From the NCBI RefSeq assembly GCF_000502835.1, contig NZ_AYVL01000012.1, positions 66,609 to 130,608 on the forward strand: a stretch of DNA of 64,000 bases, in the 5' to 3' direction. Within the stretch, counting starts at the first letter, position 1. Every line of letters begins with the position of its first letter. Below the pieces are notes generated by a model that saw only the letters and a list, made by a program, of their open reading frames with translations, was not told the DNA's origin and searched no databases. Below, in pieces: positions 15,587 to 24,208 of the stretch. This DNA comes from Mesorhizobium sp. LSJC280B00 (GTDB taxonomy: Bacteria > Pseudomonadota > Alphaproteobacteria > Rhizobiales > Rhizobiaceae). A program made the position numbers and the translations under genes.

Positions 15587-16021
15587 TCAAACCCTGTGGA
15601 CCGGGCGCGACGTCGCTTCCCAGGCGCCGCCGACATCGGCAAGCCGTGCCTCGATGCATTCGACATCGAGCATGATCGCGCCGCCGCCCGAAAAGATCAG
15701 CTCGACGATGCCGGCCGGCTTGTCGAGCGCGAGAAAGCTGATCGCCAGCAGCGACAGCACTTCGTCCGGCTTGTCGCGGGCAATGCCGCTGGTCTTGGCG
15801 CCGAGCACCCGGTCGAAATGCAGCACGGCCTGCCGCCGCTCATTGTGCTGGCGCAAGAAGCCGGATTTCGCCTCCCACACGAAGCGGTTCATGGTCAGCA
15901 CGAAGCGCTTTACCGAAGGCAGGTATTCGAGATCGCTGACCTTCATGACGGCATCCTGGAGATGCGCCGAGATGATGCTCAGATCCTGATCGTCGAGCGC
16001 GACAAGCTTGAGGCCATTCAT
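15587..16021 (-). CDS. DUF2948 family protein
   Basis: 144 residues. The order LKLVALDDQDLSIISAHLQDA, ... FVLTMNRFVWE, RRQAVLHFDRV, ILD/IMLDVECIEARLADV is the DUF2948 pattern found between murA and hisD in Rhizobiales. Function unknown; cytosolic by composition. Immediately upstream of hisD and probably in its operon. Confidence 0.88.
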   Translation of the reverse strand: MNGLKLVALDDQDLSIISAHLQDAVMKVSDLEYLPSVKRFVLTMNRFVWEAKSGFLRQHNERRQAVLHFDRVLGAKTSGIARDKPDEVLSLLAISFLALDKPAGIVELIFSGGGAIMLDVECIEARLADVGGAWEATSRPVHRV

Positions 16022-16126
16022 GCGGAATTCGCACCTGCGAGTTGATTATTCGACCTTCTGTTAGGCGGTCTTTCCGGCTCGTGCAACCGCGCCGGAGGTC
16101 TTGGCCAGGCAATCGCTCCGGTCGGC

Positions 16127-16303
16127 GCCGCCCCTCATCCCCCTGCCGGGACCTTCTCCCGTATAGGGGACGGGTGTAGGGGCTGGCCGCAACCTCGGCA
16201 CCCTCTCCGCAACGCCGGAGATTGGCGAAATTCTTCGCGAGGCGGTCCTACTTCCCGTCCCTATACGGCGAGAAGATGCCGGCAGGCAGGCGAGGGGCAG
16301 CGG
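16127..16303. repeat. inverted-repeat intergenic element (MITE-like)
   Basis: A left arm (16127-16174: CGCCCCTCATCC ... CTTCTCCCGTATAGGG) is mirrored by a right arm (16254-16303: CCCGTCCCTATACGGCGAGAAG ... GAGGGGC), giving about 48-bp imperfect terminal inverted repeats around an 80-bp centre with no ORF. Such elements are scattered between genes in Mesorhizobium. It occupies most of the gap between the murA stop and the DUF2948 start. Confidence 0.75.
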
Positions 16304-16322
16304 CGACCTGAGCCTGCTATCG

Positions 16323-17615
<1,293 letters not shown>

Positions 17616-17772
17616 GAAGAGCGTCCCCTCGGCGCCAAGGCCGGTTTAAATCGGTTGAGTCTGTTGCGGCCATCTAGACCATTGGCCGGCTTGGTTCAAG
17701 AAACAGGCTACTCCCCACTTTGGCCCACGCCGACTTGGCCAAAGTACCGGCGACCAACATAGCCGATTCGCG

Positions 17773-17985
17773 TTAATCTTTTTTCATCGCCGCCTGCAGC
17801 CCCTCCGGCCGCTCGTCGGCCTCGCCAGCGCGCCGCTTGTCGGCGTCGCCGGTCCTTCGTGAGCGCGATTGCGCCTTGCGCTTCTGCAGGTTGGCGCGCA
17901 ACTGCTCGGCCAGCCGGTCCTTGCGGCCCGTTCCGGGCTTTTTCGGTGGGTCATCCTTTTTTGGTGAAAGCGTCTTGTCGTTCAT
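17773..17985 (-). CDS. small basic conserved hypothetical protein
   Basis: 70 residues from the ATG at 17985, strongly charged (KKDDPPKKPGTGRKDRLAEQL, then KRKAQSRSRRTGDADKRRAGEADE). No membrane segment or signal. The composition and lack of a fold pattern suggest a nucleic-acid-associated or disordered protein; the family is known only as hypothetical in rhizobia. A longer frame to 18465 must be false since it crosses tRNA-Thr. Confidence 0.6.
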   Translation of the reverse strand: MNDKTLSPKKDDPPKKPGTGRKDRLAEQLRANLQKRKAQSRSRRTGDADKRRAGEADERPEGLQAAMKKD

Positions 17986-18144
17986 CGTCCCGTCTCCGGC
18001 CGGCGACCCGCCAGCTGCTATCAAGGGATAGCCAACATTGTGGCACGGCCATGTCCGGAACAATCGCCGGTGCGGCCTTTCAACCCGTCTTTGTCTTGGC
18101 CTTGCGCTTGCCGGTTCGATATGGCAGAAGCCCCGCCATCGGCG

Positions 18145-18219
<75 letters not shown>

Positions 18220-18536
18220 GATTGTTTTCGCTGGCGCATCTTCCAAGGCCTCTTTGACCTGCTCGATGATGATTGTGCGCGGTTGGCGAGGTTGCCGAAA
18301 AATATGACGCCCCGCGATCTGCCGAGTGCCACGCGCACAAGCTCGTCGAAACAGTGGTCTTGCACGCGCACCTCCCGGCGCTCGCACGCGCCATGATGCG
18401 CGCGGGGAAAGCGTTCTAGTCTGCCCTGCTGCAGGCGGCTTAACAAAGCTTGCAGCCGGGAACAATCGCTCAATGACTCGCGTTTCTTGCGAAGACCCGC
18501 TTCTTTTGCACGGGCAGCGGCCTCGAAGGCTCGCAA
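18220..18536. other. gap after tRNA-Thr, no gene seen
   Basis: No supported ORF. The only signal is a possible EcfG-type promoter at its right end (18459-18484). Confidence 0.5.
18459..18484 (+). promoter_or_regulatory. possible EcfG-type promoter, N17 spacing
   Basis: GGAAC (18459-18463), 17 bases, CGTT (18481-18484), 52 bp before the ATG at 18537. The spacing is one longer than in the other four sites. Confidence 0.4.
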
Positions 18537-18770
18537 ATGTCGCGCCGGCGTTTCAATCGCACTCGCCTCAGCCCTCACGATTTGGCTATTTGTGAACGCG
18601 TGTTTGATCAGGTTTGCGCAGATGAGCACATTGACCCTCTAAGCCTGGATGCCGAAGCCTTGGCGGTGATGATTGTCGCAATCTTCCGAAACGTGACTAC
18701 CAATGAGCGCGAACTGCTGGAGGAAGTTAGGTCTCTTCGTCGCTCAAAAGGTGCAGAGAAGGCGCACTAG
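18537..18770 (+). CDS. small hypothetical protein
   Basis: 77 residues: basic start (MSRRRFNRTRLS), then a helical core (HDLAICERVFDQVCADEHID ... DAEALAVMIVAIFRNVTTNERELLEEVRSLRRS). No known domain recognised. The natural composition, and a possible stress promoter upstream, support a real gene. It overlaps nothing functional; the next gene starts 118 bp on. Confidence 0.55.
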   Translation: MSRRRFNRTRLSPHDLAICERVFDQVCADEHIDPLSLDAEALAVMIVAIFRNVTTNERELLEEVRSLRRSKGAEKAH

Positions 18771-18888
18771 CTTGCCAGCGTTCCGGGGCGAATTGGTCTG
18801 GTCCCGCATTGGCACAATCGGATTGGCATCTGAATTGCCCATTGATGATCGCCAGAGTGTAGCCACCGAGCTTGCGAAGGGGATAGAA

Positions 18889-19131
18889 ATGGGTTTGGCC
18901 GAAGACTTATCTGATGTCGCGCTCACATTCGAATGTCCGGATTGCTCACACCCGGCGGTAAGAAAGGGCTCCGCACTAAGAACAATCGCGCACTTCAGAT
19001 GCGACGGGTGCAACGCCAAGGTGCGGATGACCTATCCGCAGAAGCTCGCGATCTTCGAAAAGCACAAGCTATTGGCCGCAAGCAGCCGGCAAAGCCGCGG
19101 GAAGCGATTGTACGCCCCCTACCGGGGCTGA
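18889..19131 (+). CDS. small zinc-ribbon-like protein
   Basis: 80 residues from the ATG at 18889 behind AAGGGGA. Two CxxC pairs (CPDCSH and CDGC, 23 residues apart) make a zinc-ribbon. Between and after them come TIAHFRCDGCNAKVRMTYP and a Lys-rich helix (QKLAIFEKHKLLA). Role unknown; small zinc ribbons like this often bind nucleic acid or protein. The longer frame to 18703 was rejected because it is low-quality sequence overlapping the previous gene. Confidence 0.6.
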   Translation: MGLAEDLSDVALTFECPDCSHPAVRKGSALRTIAHFRCDGCNAKVRMTYPQKLAIFEKHKLLAASSRQSRGKRLYAPYRG

Positions 19132-19433
19132 TTGCCGCCGACAACACGACACAGAAGGAAAATGCCCAAGGTCAGGGGCACAGATGCGGCCGAAGTGGCT
19201 TCGCGACCTCTGCCGCGTGCAGCGACGCCTGCTAAGCCTTCCTCATCCGCGCGGCCTTCGCCCCTTTTGACGCATGTTGACCATGACAATGCGCCCAATC
19301 GGACTAATTCGGGCGAACGGCTCGTTAGTTCGTTAGACGGTGCTAAAATACGGCAAAGTGTCCGAATGTCATCTCATGAAGCCCGCCAGACAGGCTGCGG
19401 CTCGCTCTGGCCTAACCGCGAAGGGAACCAGGA
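19132..19433. other. gap before the globin gene, no gene seen
   Basis: An open frame spans it (19132-19437) but has a Ser/Pro/Arg-rich, unpatterned product. No hairpin or promoter stands out. Confidence 0.5.
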
Positions 19434-19985
19434 ATGAAAACGGCTGTTTCGACCTCTTTGACAAGACGAAGTGTTGTCGCCGCGCTGGCGCTGACCGCGG
19501 CATCGACGGCGGTATTGCCTGCCGACAACGCGCTCGCCCAGGCCAAGAAAACCACAGCTGAGAAAAGTCTGTATGAGCGGCTGGGCGGCGTGTTTGCCAT
19601 CGCAGCGGTGATCGATCACTTCAGCGACGCCGTCGTGAAGAACCCGATCGTCGGCAAGAAATCCAAGAATCCGCAGCTGCGCAAATGGCACACCAAGAAC
19701 CTGGAAAGGTTGCCCGGCCTCAAGTTCATGCGCACGCTGTGGGTCTGCGACGTTTCTGGCGGGCCCTTCAAGTTCGTCGCCACCAAGCCCGGCACGACGC
19801 CGCTCGGTCTCGAGGAGGCGCATCGCGACCTGCAGATTTCCCCCGCCGAATTCGATGAGGTCGCAGCCGAACTCGGGCGGACCTTGGATCATTTCAAAAT
19901 TCCGAAGCCTGAGAAAACCGAAGTCCTGGAAGCTTTCGCCGCCCACAAAGACGAGGTCACCGCCGGCTACGTCAAGCGGGGCTGA
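19434..19985 (+). CDS. exported group 1 truncated hemoglobin-like protein
   Basis: 183 residues. The N-terminus is a twin-arginine-like signal (TRRSVVAALALTAAST, cleavage near residue 36 after NALAQA). The mature part follows the 2-on-2 globin pattern: SLYERLGGVFAIAAVIDHFSDAVVKNP (helices A-B, in two blocks), the heme-loop KPGTTPLGLEEAHRDLQIS with the expected proximal His, and a last helix FDEVAAELGRTLDHFKIP. The likely role is O2/NO chemistry in the periplasm. Truncated globins are usually cytosolic, so export is notable. Confidence 0.8.
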   Translation: MKTAVSTSLTRRSVVAALALTAASTAVLPADNALAQAKKTTAEKSLYERLGGVFAIAAVIDHFSDAVVKNPIVGKKSKNPQLRKWHTKNLERLPGLKFMRTLWVCDVSGGPFKFVATKPGTTPLGLEEAHRDLQISPAEFDEVAAELGRTLDHFKIPKPEKTEVLEAFAAHKDEVTAGYVKRG

Positions 19986-20082
19986 AGCGCTTATATCGCG
20001 CGGGCATTCGTTCTGAGCATGGCGCGCATCGCCGTGACTATGCGGCGCGGCCGCAGCTCAGCGCGCAATTATCCGATGGTTC

Positions 20083-20676
20083 CTACTCCGAACCTGCCCG
20101 AGCTGTTTCCACACTGAGCGACCCTTCCGGCAGTGGCAGCATGAGTTCAGCCTCGGACTTCGTCAGATGGATCCATGCCGCCCAGTCCGATGGCCGCAGC
20201 ACAACCACTTGCCGGTTGTGATATGGCGCCACGTCCGGCCCTGGCTCGCTCGTCAGCATCGTGAACGTCGGCGGCTTGTTTCCGACACCCTCGCGCCACA
20301 GCCCGGCAATCGCCATGAACGAATGGCCATTCAGCGTGAACCTGTGCTTGGTTTTTGGATATTTCGTTCCCGTGAATTCGAAGAATGCCGACGCCGGAAC
20401 GAGACAGCGCTTGCTGTTGCTGAACTGCCGGCCCTCCGAGCGAAAGTTGAATACAGGTCCGCCTTTTGGCCCGGCCGGGGGAAAGCCGAACGTCATCGAC
20501 GCCAGTTCGATTGCGTCGCCAGCGGCGCGCATTACAGGCGCGGGGTCGTTGATGTGGATGTCATCCGCCTGCGGCAGATCCAATTCGGTTTGATGGCTGG
20601 GGATTTTGAGCGCCAGCGATTCCATCATCCGGCAGTATTCGGCCCAGGCGATGTGCTGCTCGTAGTCATTGCACAT
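20083..20676 (-). CDS. SOS response-associated peptidase (SRAP, YedK/HMCES-like)
   Basis: 197 residues from the ATG at 20676, which puts the catalytic Cys at position 2 (MCNDYEQ), as the family requires after Met removal. The FNFRSEGRQF segment supplies the NxRxE-type motif and PYHNRQVVV the late His. SRAP proteins crosslink through Cys2 to abasic sites in single-stranded DNA. The Arg-Met-Pro following the His in many members reads NRQV here. Monocistronic. Confidence 0.88.
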   Translation of the reverse strand: MCNDYEQHIAWAEYCRMMESLALKIPSHQTELDLPQADDIHINDPAPVMRAAGDAIELASMTFGFPPAGPKGGPVFNFRSEGRQFSNSKRCLVPASAFFEFTGTKYPKTKHRFTLNGHSFMAIAGLWREGVGNKPPTFTMLTSEPGPDVAPYHNRQVVVLRPSDWAAWIHLTKSEAELMLPLPEGSLSVETARAGSE

Positions 20677-20760
20677 GGAAAGGCTCCGTACGCTCGACTG
20701 AGGCCAGTTCAACATAGCGTTTATCGGTTGGCGCCGATTGCTGGCGGATTTGATATAAGC

Positions 20761-21018
20761 CTATTTGGGCCGGCGTGCGGCAGCGATGGCCTGCAACAGA
20801 TTGATGCTGTTCACGTCGGGTTCGCTGGATGCGGCAACGGCAAGTGCGGCGGCTTCGGCTATTTTCGCGACGTCGTCGCTGCTGATCGTTCCACGCTTTT
20901 CCAGCAGATTTACGAGTTCGACAACGAGAAGAAAGGCGTTCACACCATATCGTTCGGCTCTGAGCTCGAACTCGCCTCGAGCCAATTTCTCCGCGTCTCC
21001 TTCAGCCCGTTTGTCCAC
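20761..21018 (-). CDS. small hypothetical helical protein
   Basis: 85 residues from a GTG at 21018 with AGGAGAGG upstream. Entirely helical by pattern (GEFELRAERYGVNAFLLVVELVNLLE; DVAKIAEAAALAVAASSE), no signal or cysteines. Family not recognised. Lies 64 bp before the SRAP gene start region on the same strand. Confidence 0.5.
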   Translation of the reverse strand: MDKRAEGDAEKLARGEFELRAERYGVNAFLLVVELVNLLEKRGTISSDDVAKIAEAAALAVAASSEPDVNSINLLQAIAAARRPK

Positions 21019-21283
21019 GTTGGCGTCCTCTCCTATGGCTACAAGCTATTAACGCTTAGCACGAATGGTTTAATCCTTCGAACTGGCCACAACCTTCGCC
21101 AATTGCCGGGCATAGTGTCGCCGGTGGCAAGGGCATGGGTTCAGCCAAGGATGAGACCAACCAACAGAACGGTAAGAATAAAGGACAACACGACGGCAAG
21201 TAGCCCGCATGCTTCCAAAGTGTTGGTTTGCCAAGCTTTCGTCGGGCGCCTCCGGTTTGAATTCCCGTTTCGCGAAACAAACT

Positions 21284-21811
21284 TCATCGGGCACCAGATC
21301 GGACGCGGAGCCGGCTTGAATTTGGCAAAGCGCTCCTCTTCATCGGCCCGGAAGGCATCTCCGCGAAACTCCGGAGCACCGTATGCGCGGCGCCGGCCTG
21401 CCTTTCATCGACGCGAGCCATCACCAGTACGACACCTTCTGCGATCTTCGGCTTGCGCGGCTTCTGGGCGAAATTGGCGAAAGTTCCGAGAAGCACGCCG
21501 GCAAAGCCGCCCCACGCCGCACCGACCAGGGCCATGCCGGTCATCCCCGCAGGATCAACGCCTTGAACTCCAAAAGCGCTGAAACCGGCCAACAGACCAG
21601 CCGTGGCGCCAAGTGCGGCACCAGCAACCGCACCCCGCCAGAGAGCGCTCATCTCATCGTCGTAATATCCAGCAACGCTGATCGGTTCATCATTGTCATT
21701 GTAAGATCCGACCACGCTGATTTGCCGGCGACGAATCCCGGCAGCCTGAAGCCTGGCAACGGCACGTGCTGCCTGGGCATGGGAATTGAACAGCCTGCTG
21801 ATCGTTTGCAT
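21284..21811 (-). CDS. general stress protein 17M/YflT-like, paralogue of 391-840
   Basis: 175 residues. It has the same N-terminus (MQTISRLFNSHAQAARAVARLQAAGI) as the gene at 391, a longer middle (NDNDEPISVAGYYDDEMSALW), the glycine-zipper (GAALGATAGLLAGFSAF) and the GVVLVMARVDERQAGAA strand. An extra basic tail (after SFAEMPSG) is not in the paralogue. A perfect EcfG-type promoter sits 100 bp upstream, so it belongs to the general stress regulon by inference. Confidence 0.8.
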   Translation of the reverse strand: MQTISRLFNSHAQAARAVARLQAAGIRRRQISVVGSYNDNDEPISVAGYYDDEMSALWRGAVAGAALGATAGLLAGFSAFGVQGVDPAGMTGMALVGAAWGGFAGVLLGTFANFAQKPRKPKIAEGVVLVMARVDERQAGAAHTVLRSFAEMPSGPMKRSALPNSSRLRVRSGAR

Positions 21812-21910
21812 TTACGCCCAGGCCCGCCGCCCGTTCGGAGCGTCGGGCCTCTCCTCCCTGGCTTGAACTCTTCCGCCCGGACGCATCTTCGTCGCGCCAA
21901 AGCTCACCAC

Positions 21911-21935
21911 AACGTGAGCCAGCCGGCTACGTTCC
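21911..21935 (-). promoter_or_regulatory. EcfG/RpoE2-type promoter of the stress gene at 21284
   Basis: Minus strand: GGAAC (21935-21931), 16 bases, CGTT (21914-21911), an exact match 100 bp before the ATG at 21811. Confidence 0.7.
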
Positions 21936-22070
21936 CAGCCGGGGCTTCGGTCCAATCCTGGAGTATCTTGCTTGGGACCTAAGTCTGACCTGCTTGAATG
22001 CAACGGGCAGTGAGGCCACGCCGAGAGGGAGCCGTTGCTGAATCGAAGAGGTCGAGGAGAGGGCTAAGGC

Positions 22071-22145
22071 CTATCGCAGACCCAAAAAGCTCAAAATGGC
22101 GATTACGATCACGATCGCGCCGACCAGCCAGATAATGTTGTTCAT
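22071..22145 (-). CDS. 24-residue hydrophobic membrane peptide
   Basis: ATG at 22145 behind AAGGAG, stop at 22071. The product is almost wholly one membrane helix (starts MNNIIWLVGAIVIVI, ends SFLGLR). It is too short for most gene callers. The good ribosome site, a stress-type promoter 60 bp upstream and the location between two stress genes argue that it is real. It may act as a membrane-bound regulatory or stress peptide. Confidence 0.65.
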   Translation of the reverse strand: MNNIIWLVGAIVIVIAILSFLGLR

Positions 22146-22206
22146 GATTGCACTCCTTCGCCTCCGGGTGGGGTGCACGCCGAGGCGAAGCCCGCCACGC
22201 AAGTAG

Positions 22207-22231
22207 AACATTAGATGCGGCTAAAGGTTCC
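22207..22231 (-). promoter_or_regulatory. EcfG-type promoter of the membrane peptide
   Basis: Minus strand: GGAAC (22231-22227), 16 bases, TGTT (22210-22207). One mismatch to CGTT. The spacer starts CTTTAGCCGC, nearly the same as in the CsbD promoter. Confidence 0.55.
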
Positions 22232-22335
22232 TCGCTCGCCTCGCTGTCGAAAGAGCCCACCGCACCAGTCGGCACGGCGGGCGACGCAGAGTTTCACCCC
22301 GGTGGTGGGGCAGCAAACGGCGTTGCGCCCAAGGC

Positions 22336-22536
22336 TCAGCTGATGCTTCGGGACCAGTCATCTACCTGGCGCTCTGCCTCTTCCTTGGCGATGCCATATC
22401 GCTCCTGGATACGTCCCAAAAGCTGGTCTCGGTTGCCCTCGATGCGATCAAGATCATCGTCGGTGAGGTCACCCCACTGCTCTTTCGCCTTGCCTTTGAA
22501 CTGCGTCCATTTTCCCTTGATTTGATCCCAGTTCAT
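22336..22536 (-). CDS. CsbD family stress protein
   Basis: 66 residues with the family pattern MNWDQIKGKWTQFKGKAKEQWG, LTDDDLDRIEGNRDQLLGRIQ and a C-terminal YGIAKEEAERQVDDW. CsbD-like proteins are abundant stress-induced proteins of unknown biochemical role, in the sigma-B regulon in Bacillus and under EcfG in alphaproteobacteria. An EcfG-type motif lies 77 bp upstream. Confidence 0.93.
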   Translation of the reverse strand: MNWDQIKGKWTQFKGKAKEQWGDLTDDDLDRIEGNRDQLLGRIQERYGIAKEEAERQVDDWSRSIS

Positions 22537-22612
22537 ATGTTCCTCCTTGCTTCCTGGGCCCGCACTGAAGCGGAGCGCGGACCGATCGGCATTTCAATGT
22601 TGGTGACGAATG

Positions 22613-22637
22613 AAGATTAGCAGCCGCTAAAAGTTCC
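22613..22637 (-). promoter_or_regulatory. possible EcfG-type promoter of csbD
   Basis: Minus strand: GGAAC (22637-22633), 16 bases, TCTT (22616-22613). The -10 deviates at two positions, but the spacer TTTTAGCGGC matches the neighbour promoter at 22207. Confidence 0.45.
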
Positions 22638-22728
22638 GGTGCCGACGCAAAAAGCCCGTCGTGCCCGTGCCGGACTGCGAGCTGATGTTGATGATGCCCG
22701 GAGCTTGATGCTCTTTCGCGGCACTATC

Positions 22729-24033
22729 TTATGCCGTTGAAGGCGCTGAGCTTCTTGCTGGTTGGCCTTGGCTGGCAAGCCTCGAAAGGCTGCCCGGCAG
22801 CATTGTTCTGTCCTTGCCGATCATGAGCACGCCGCTGTCGGGCGCCAACAGTGCCGAGAACGGCAGCATCGCCGCGCCGATCGGCGAAGCCTCGGGGCCG
22901 AATTGTCCCGACACGATTTCCGGCGCCACGATGCCGATGGCGCTGATCCTGTTGAACTGGGTCTGCACCTTTGCCAACAGCTCGAGATGAATCGGCCGCG
23001 GCAGGATGCTGTCGAGAACGATCGCCTCGATGTCGATGACGGAGGTGATGGCGATGATCGCCTCGACCAGCGCATTGGCGCAATCGTCGATCCATTCGGA
23101 CAGCGGCTCGCGCGCCCCCGGCGGCAAGGGATCGAGTTCGCGCACACGGTTGATCTCGATGCCGCGCGATTTGAGATGATTGACCAGCACATAGATCGAA
23201 GCGCGATGCAGCAGGCTCTGGTAGCGCGCCGGCTTGGCCGCCACCGAATCGAGGCTTGAAGGCGAGACCGGCAAAGGACCGAGCGCGGCGCTGTTGCCGT
23301 GCGGCCCGGTATGGACCTTGCCGCCTTGCACCAGTCCGCCGCCGACAAAGGTGTCGATCGAGATATGCATGAAGTCGCGGAACCGTGCGCCGGTCCCCTG
23401 GATGAGTTCGGCGAGTGCGGCCGATGATGCGTCGTTTTCCACGAAGACCGGGGTCTTCGGCTTTGTGGCGAAGAACGTCGTCAGATCGATTGCTTCCCAG
23501 CGGCTGCCGAGATCGTCGGGAAAGCCGAGCTCTTCGCTCCAGCCGCCGAGGAAATATGGCGAGGCGATGCCGACGCCGACGATGCTGGCATCGCCAAGCC
23601 CCTCGACCAGCTTGTCGAAATTGGCCAGCGACATGTTGCCGGCCTTGAGCACCATGTCGGGATCCGGAAAGCGATATTCGTGCGACTCGCGCGAGCGGAC
23701 CTCGCCGGCAAAGTCGACGAGCACGGCTTCCAGCGCGCGCCGGCCGATCTTGATGCCGACGCTGTAGATACGCTCAGGTGCAAGTCGGTAGAGAGTGGAT
23801 GGCGATCCGCGTTGCCCGAACCTTTTCCCCACTTGCTTTACGAATCCGGACGATTCCAGCCCGTCGACAATGGTGGCGACCGCGGCCGGCGTCAGATTTG
23901 CGGCGCGCGCCAGATCGGACTTGGATGCCTCCTTCAGGCGGCGAATGGCATCAAGCACGAAGCGCTCGTTATAATGCCGAACCTTGACCGAATTGCTGCC
24001 TTTTCCGGACAAAACCGGCGCCTCCCCATTCAT
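22729..24033 (-). CDS. ROK family transcriptional regulator
   Basis: 434 residues from the ATG at 24033; a longer frame to 24168 adds a Cys-rich stretch without family features. An N-terminal winged helix (KEASKSDLARAANLTPAAVATIVDGLESSG, in two parts) precedes a ROK/NagC domain (IYSVGIKIGRRALEAVLVDFAGEV; VFVENDASSAALAELIQGTG; GGGLVQGGKVHTG). The usual ROK zinc motif (CxCGxxGC) is missing. It is transcribed divergently from the sugar ABC operon at 24209-28801, so it probably represses it and responds to the imported sugar. Confidence 0.85.
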   Translation of the reverse strand: MNGEAPVLSGKGSNSVKVRHYNERFVLDAIRRLKEASKSDLARAANLTPAAVATIVDGLESSGFVKQVGKRFGQRGSPSTLYRLAPERIYSVGIKIGRRALEAVLVDFAGEVRSRESHEYRFPDPDMVLKAGNMSLANFDKLVEGLGDASIVGVGIASPYFLGGWSEELGFPDDLGSRWEAIDLTTFFATKPKTPVFVENDASSAALAELIQGTGARFRDFMHISIDTFVGGGLVQGGKVHTGPHGNSAALGPLPVSPSSLDSVAAKPARYQSLLHRASIYVLVNHLKSRGIEINRVRELDPLPPGAREPLSEWIDDCANALVEAIIAITSVIDIEAIVLDSILPRPIHLELLAKVQTQFNRISAIGIVAPEIVSGQFGPEASPIGAAMLPFSALLAPDSGVLMIGKDRTMLPGSLSRLASQGQPARSSAPSTA

Positions 24034-24208
24034 TCCCGCAGAGCCACTCCAGCCGCTTGCAGCTTTGAGGCTGCCGCGGGGTCGAGCACTCCAATCGCAC
24101 CCGTGCGCGACGCGACAGTGCCCTTCGCGGCCATGGAAGTCAATTTTCCAGTTGCGGCATTCGGCCATTTAATATAGCAAATTGAAAAAACAGGACCAGG
24201 GAGGAAAG

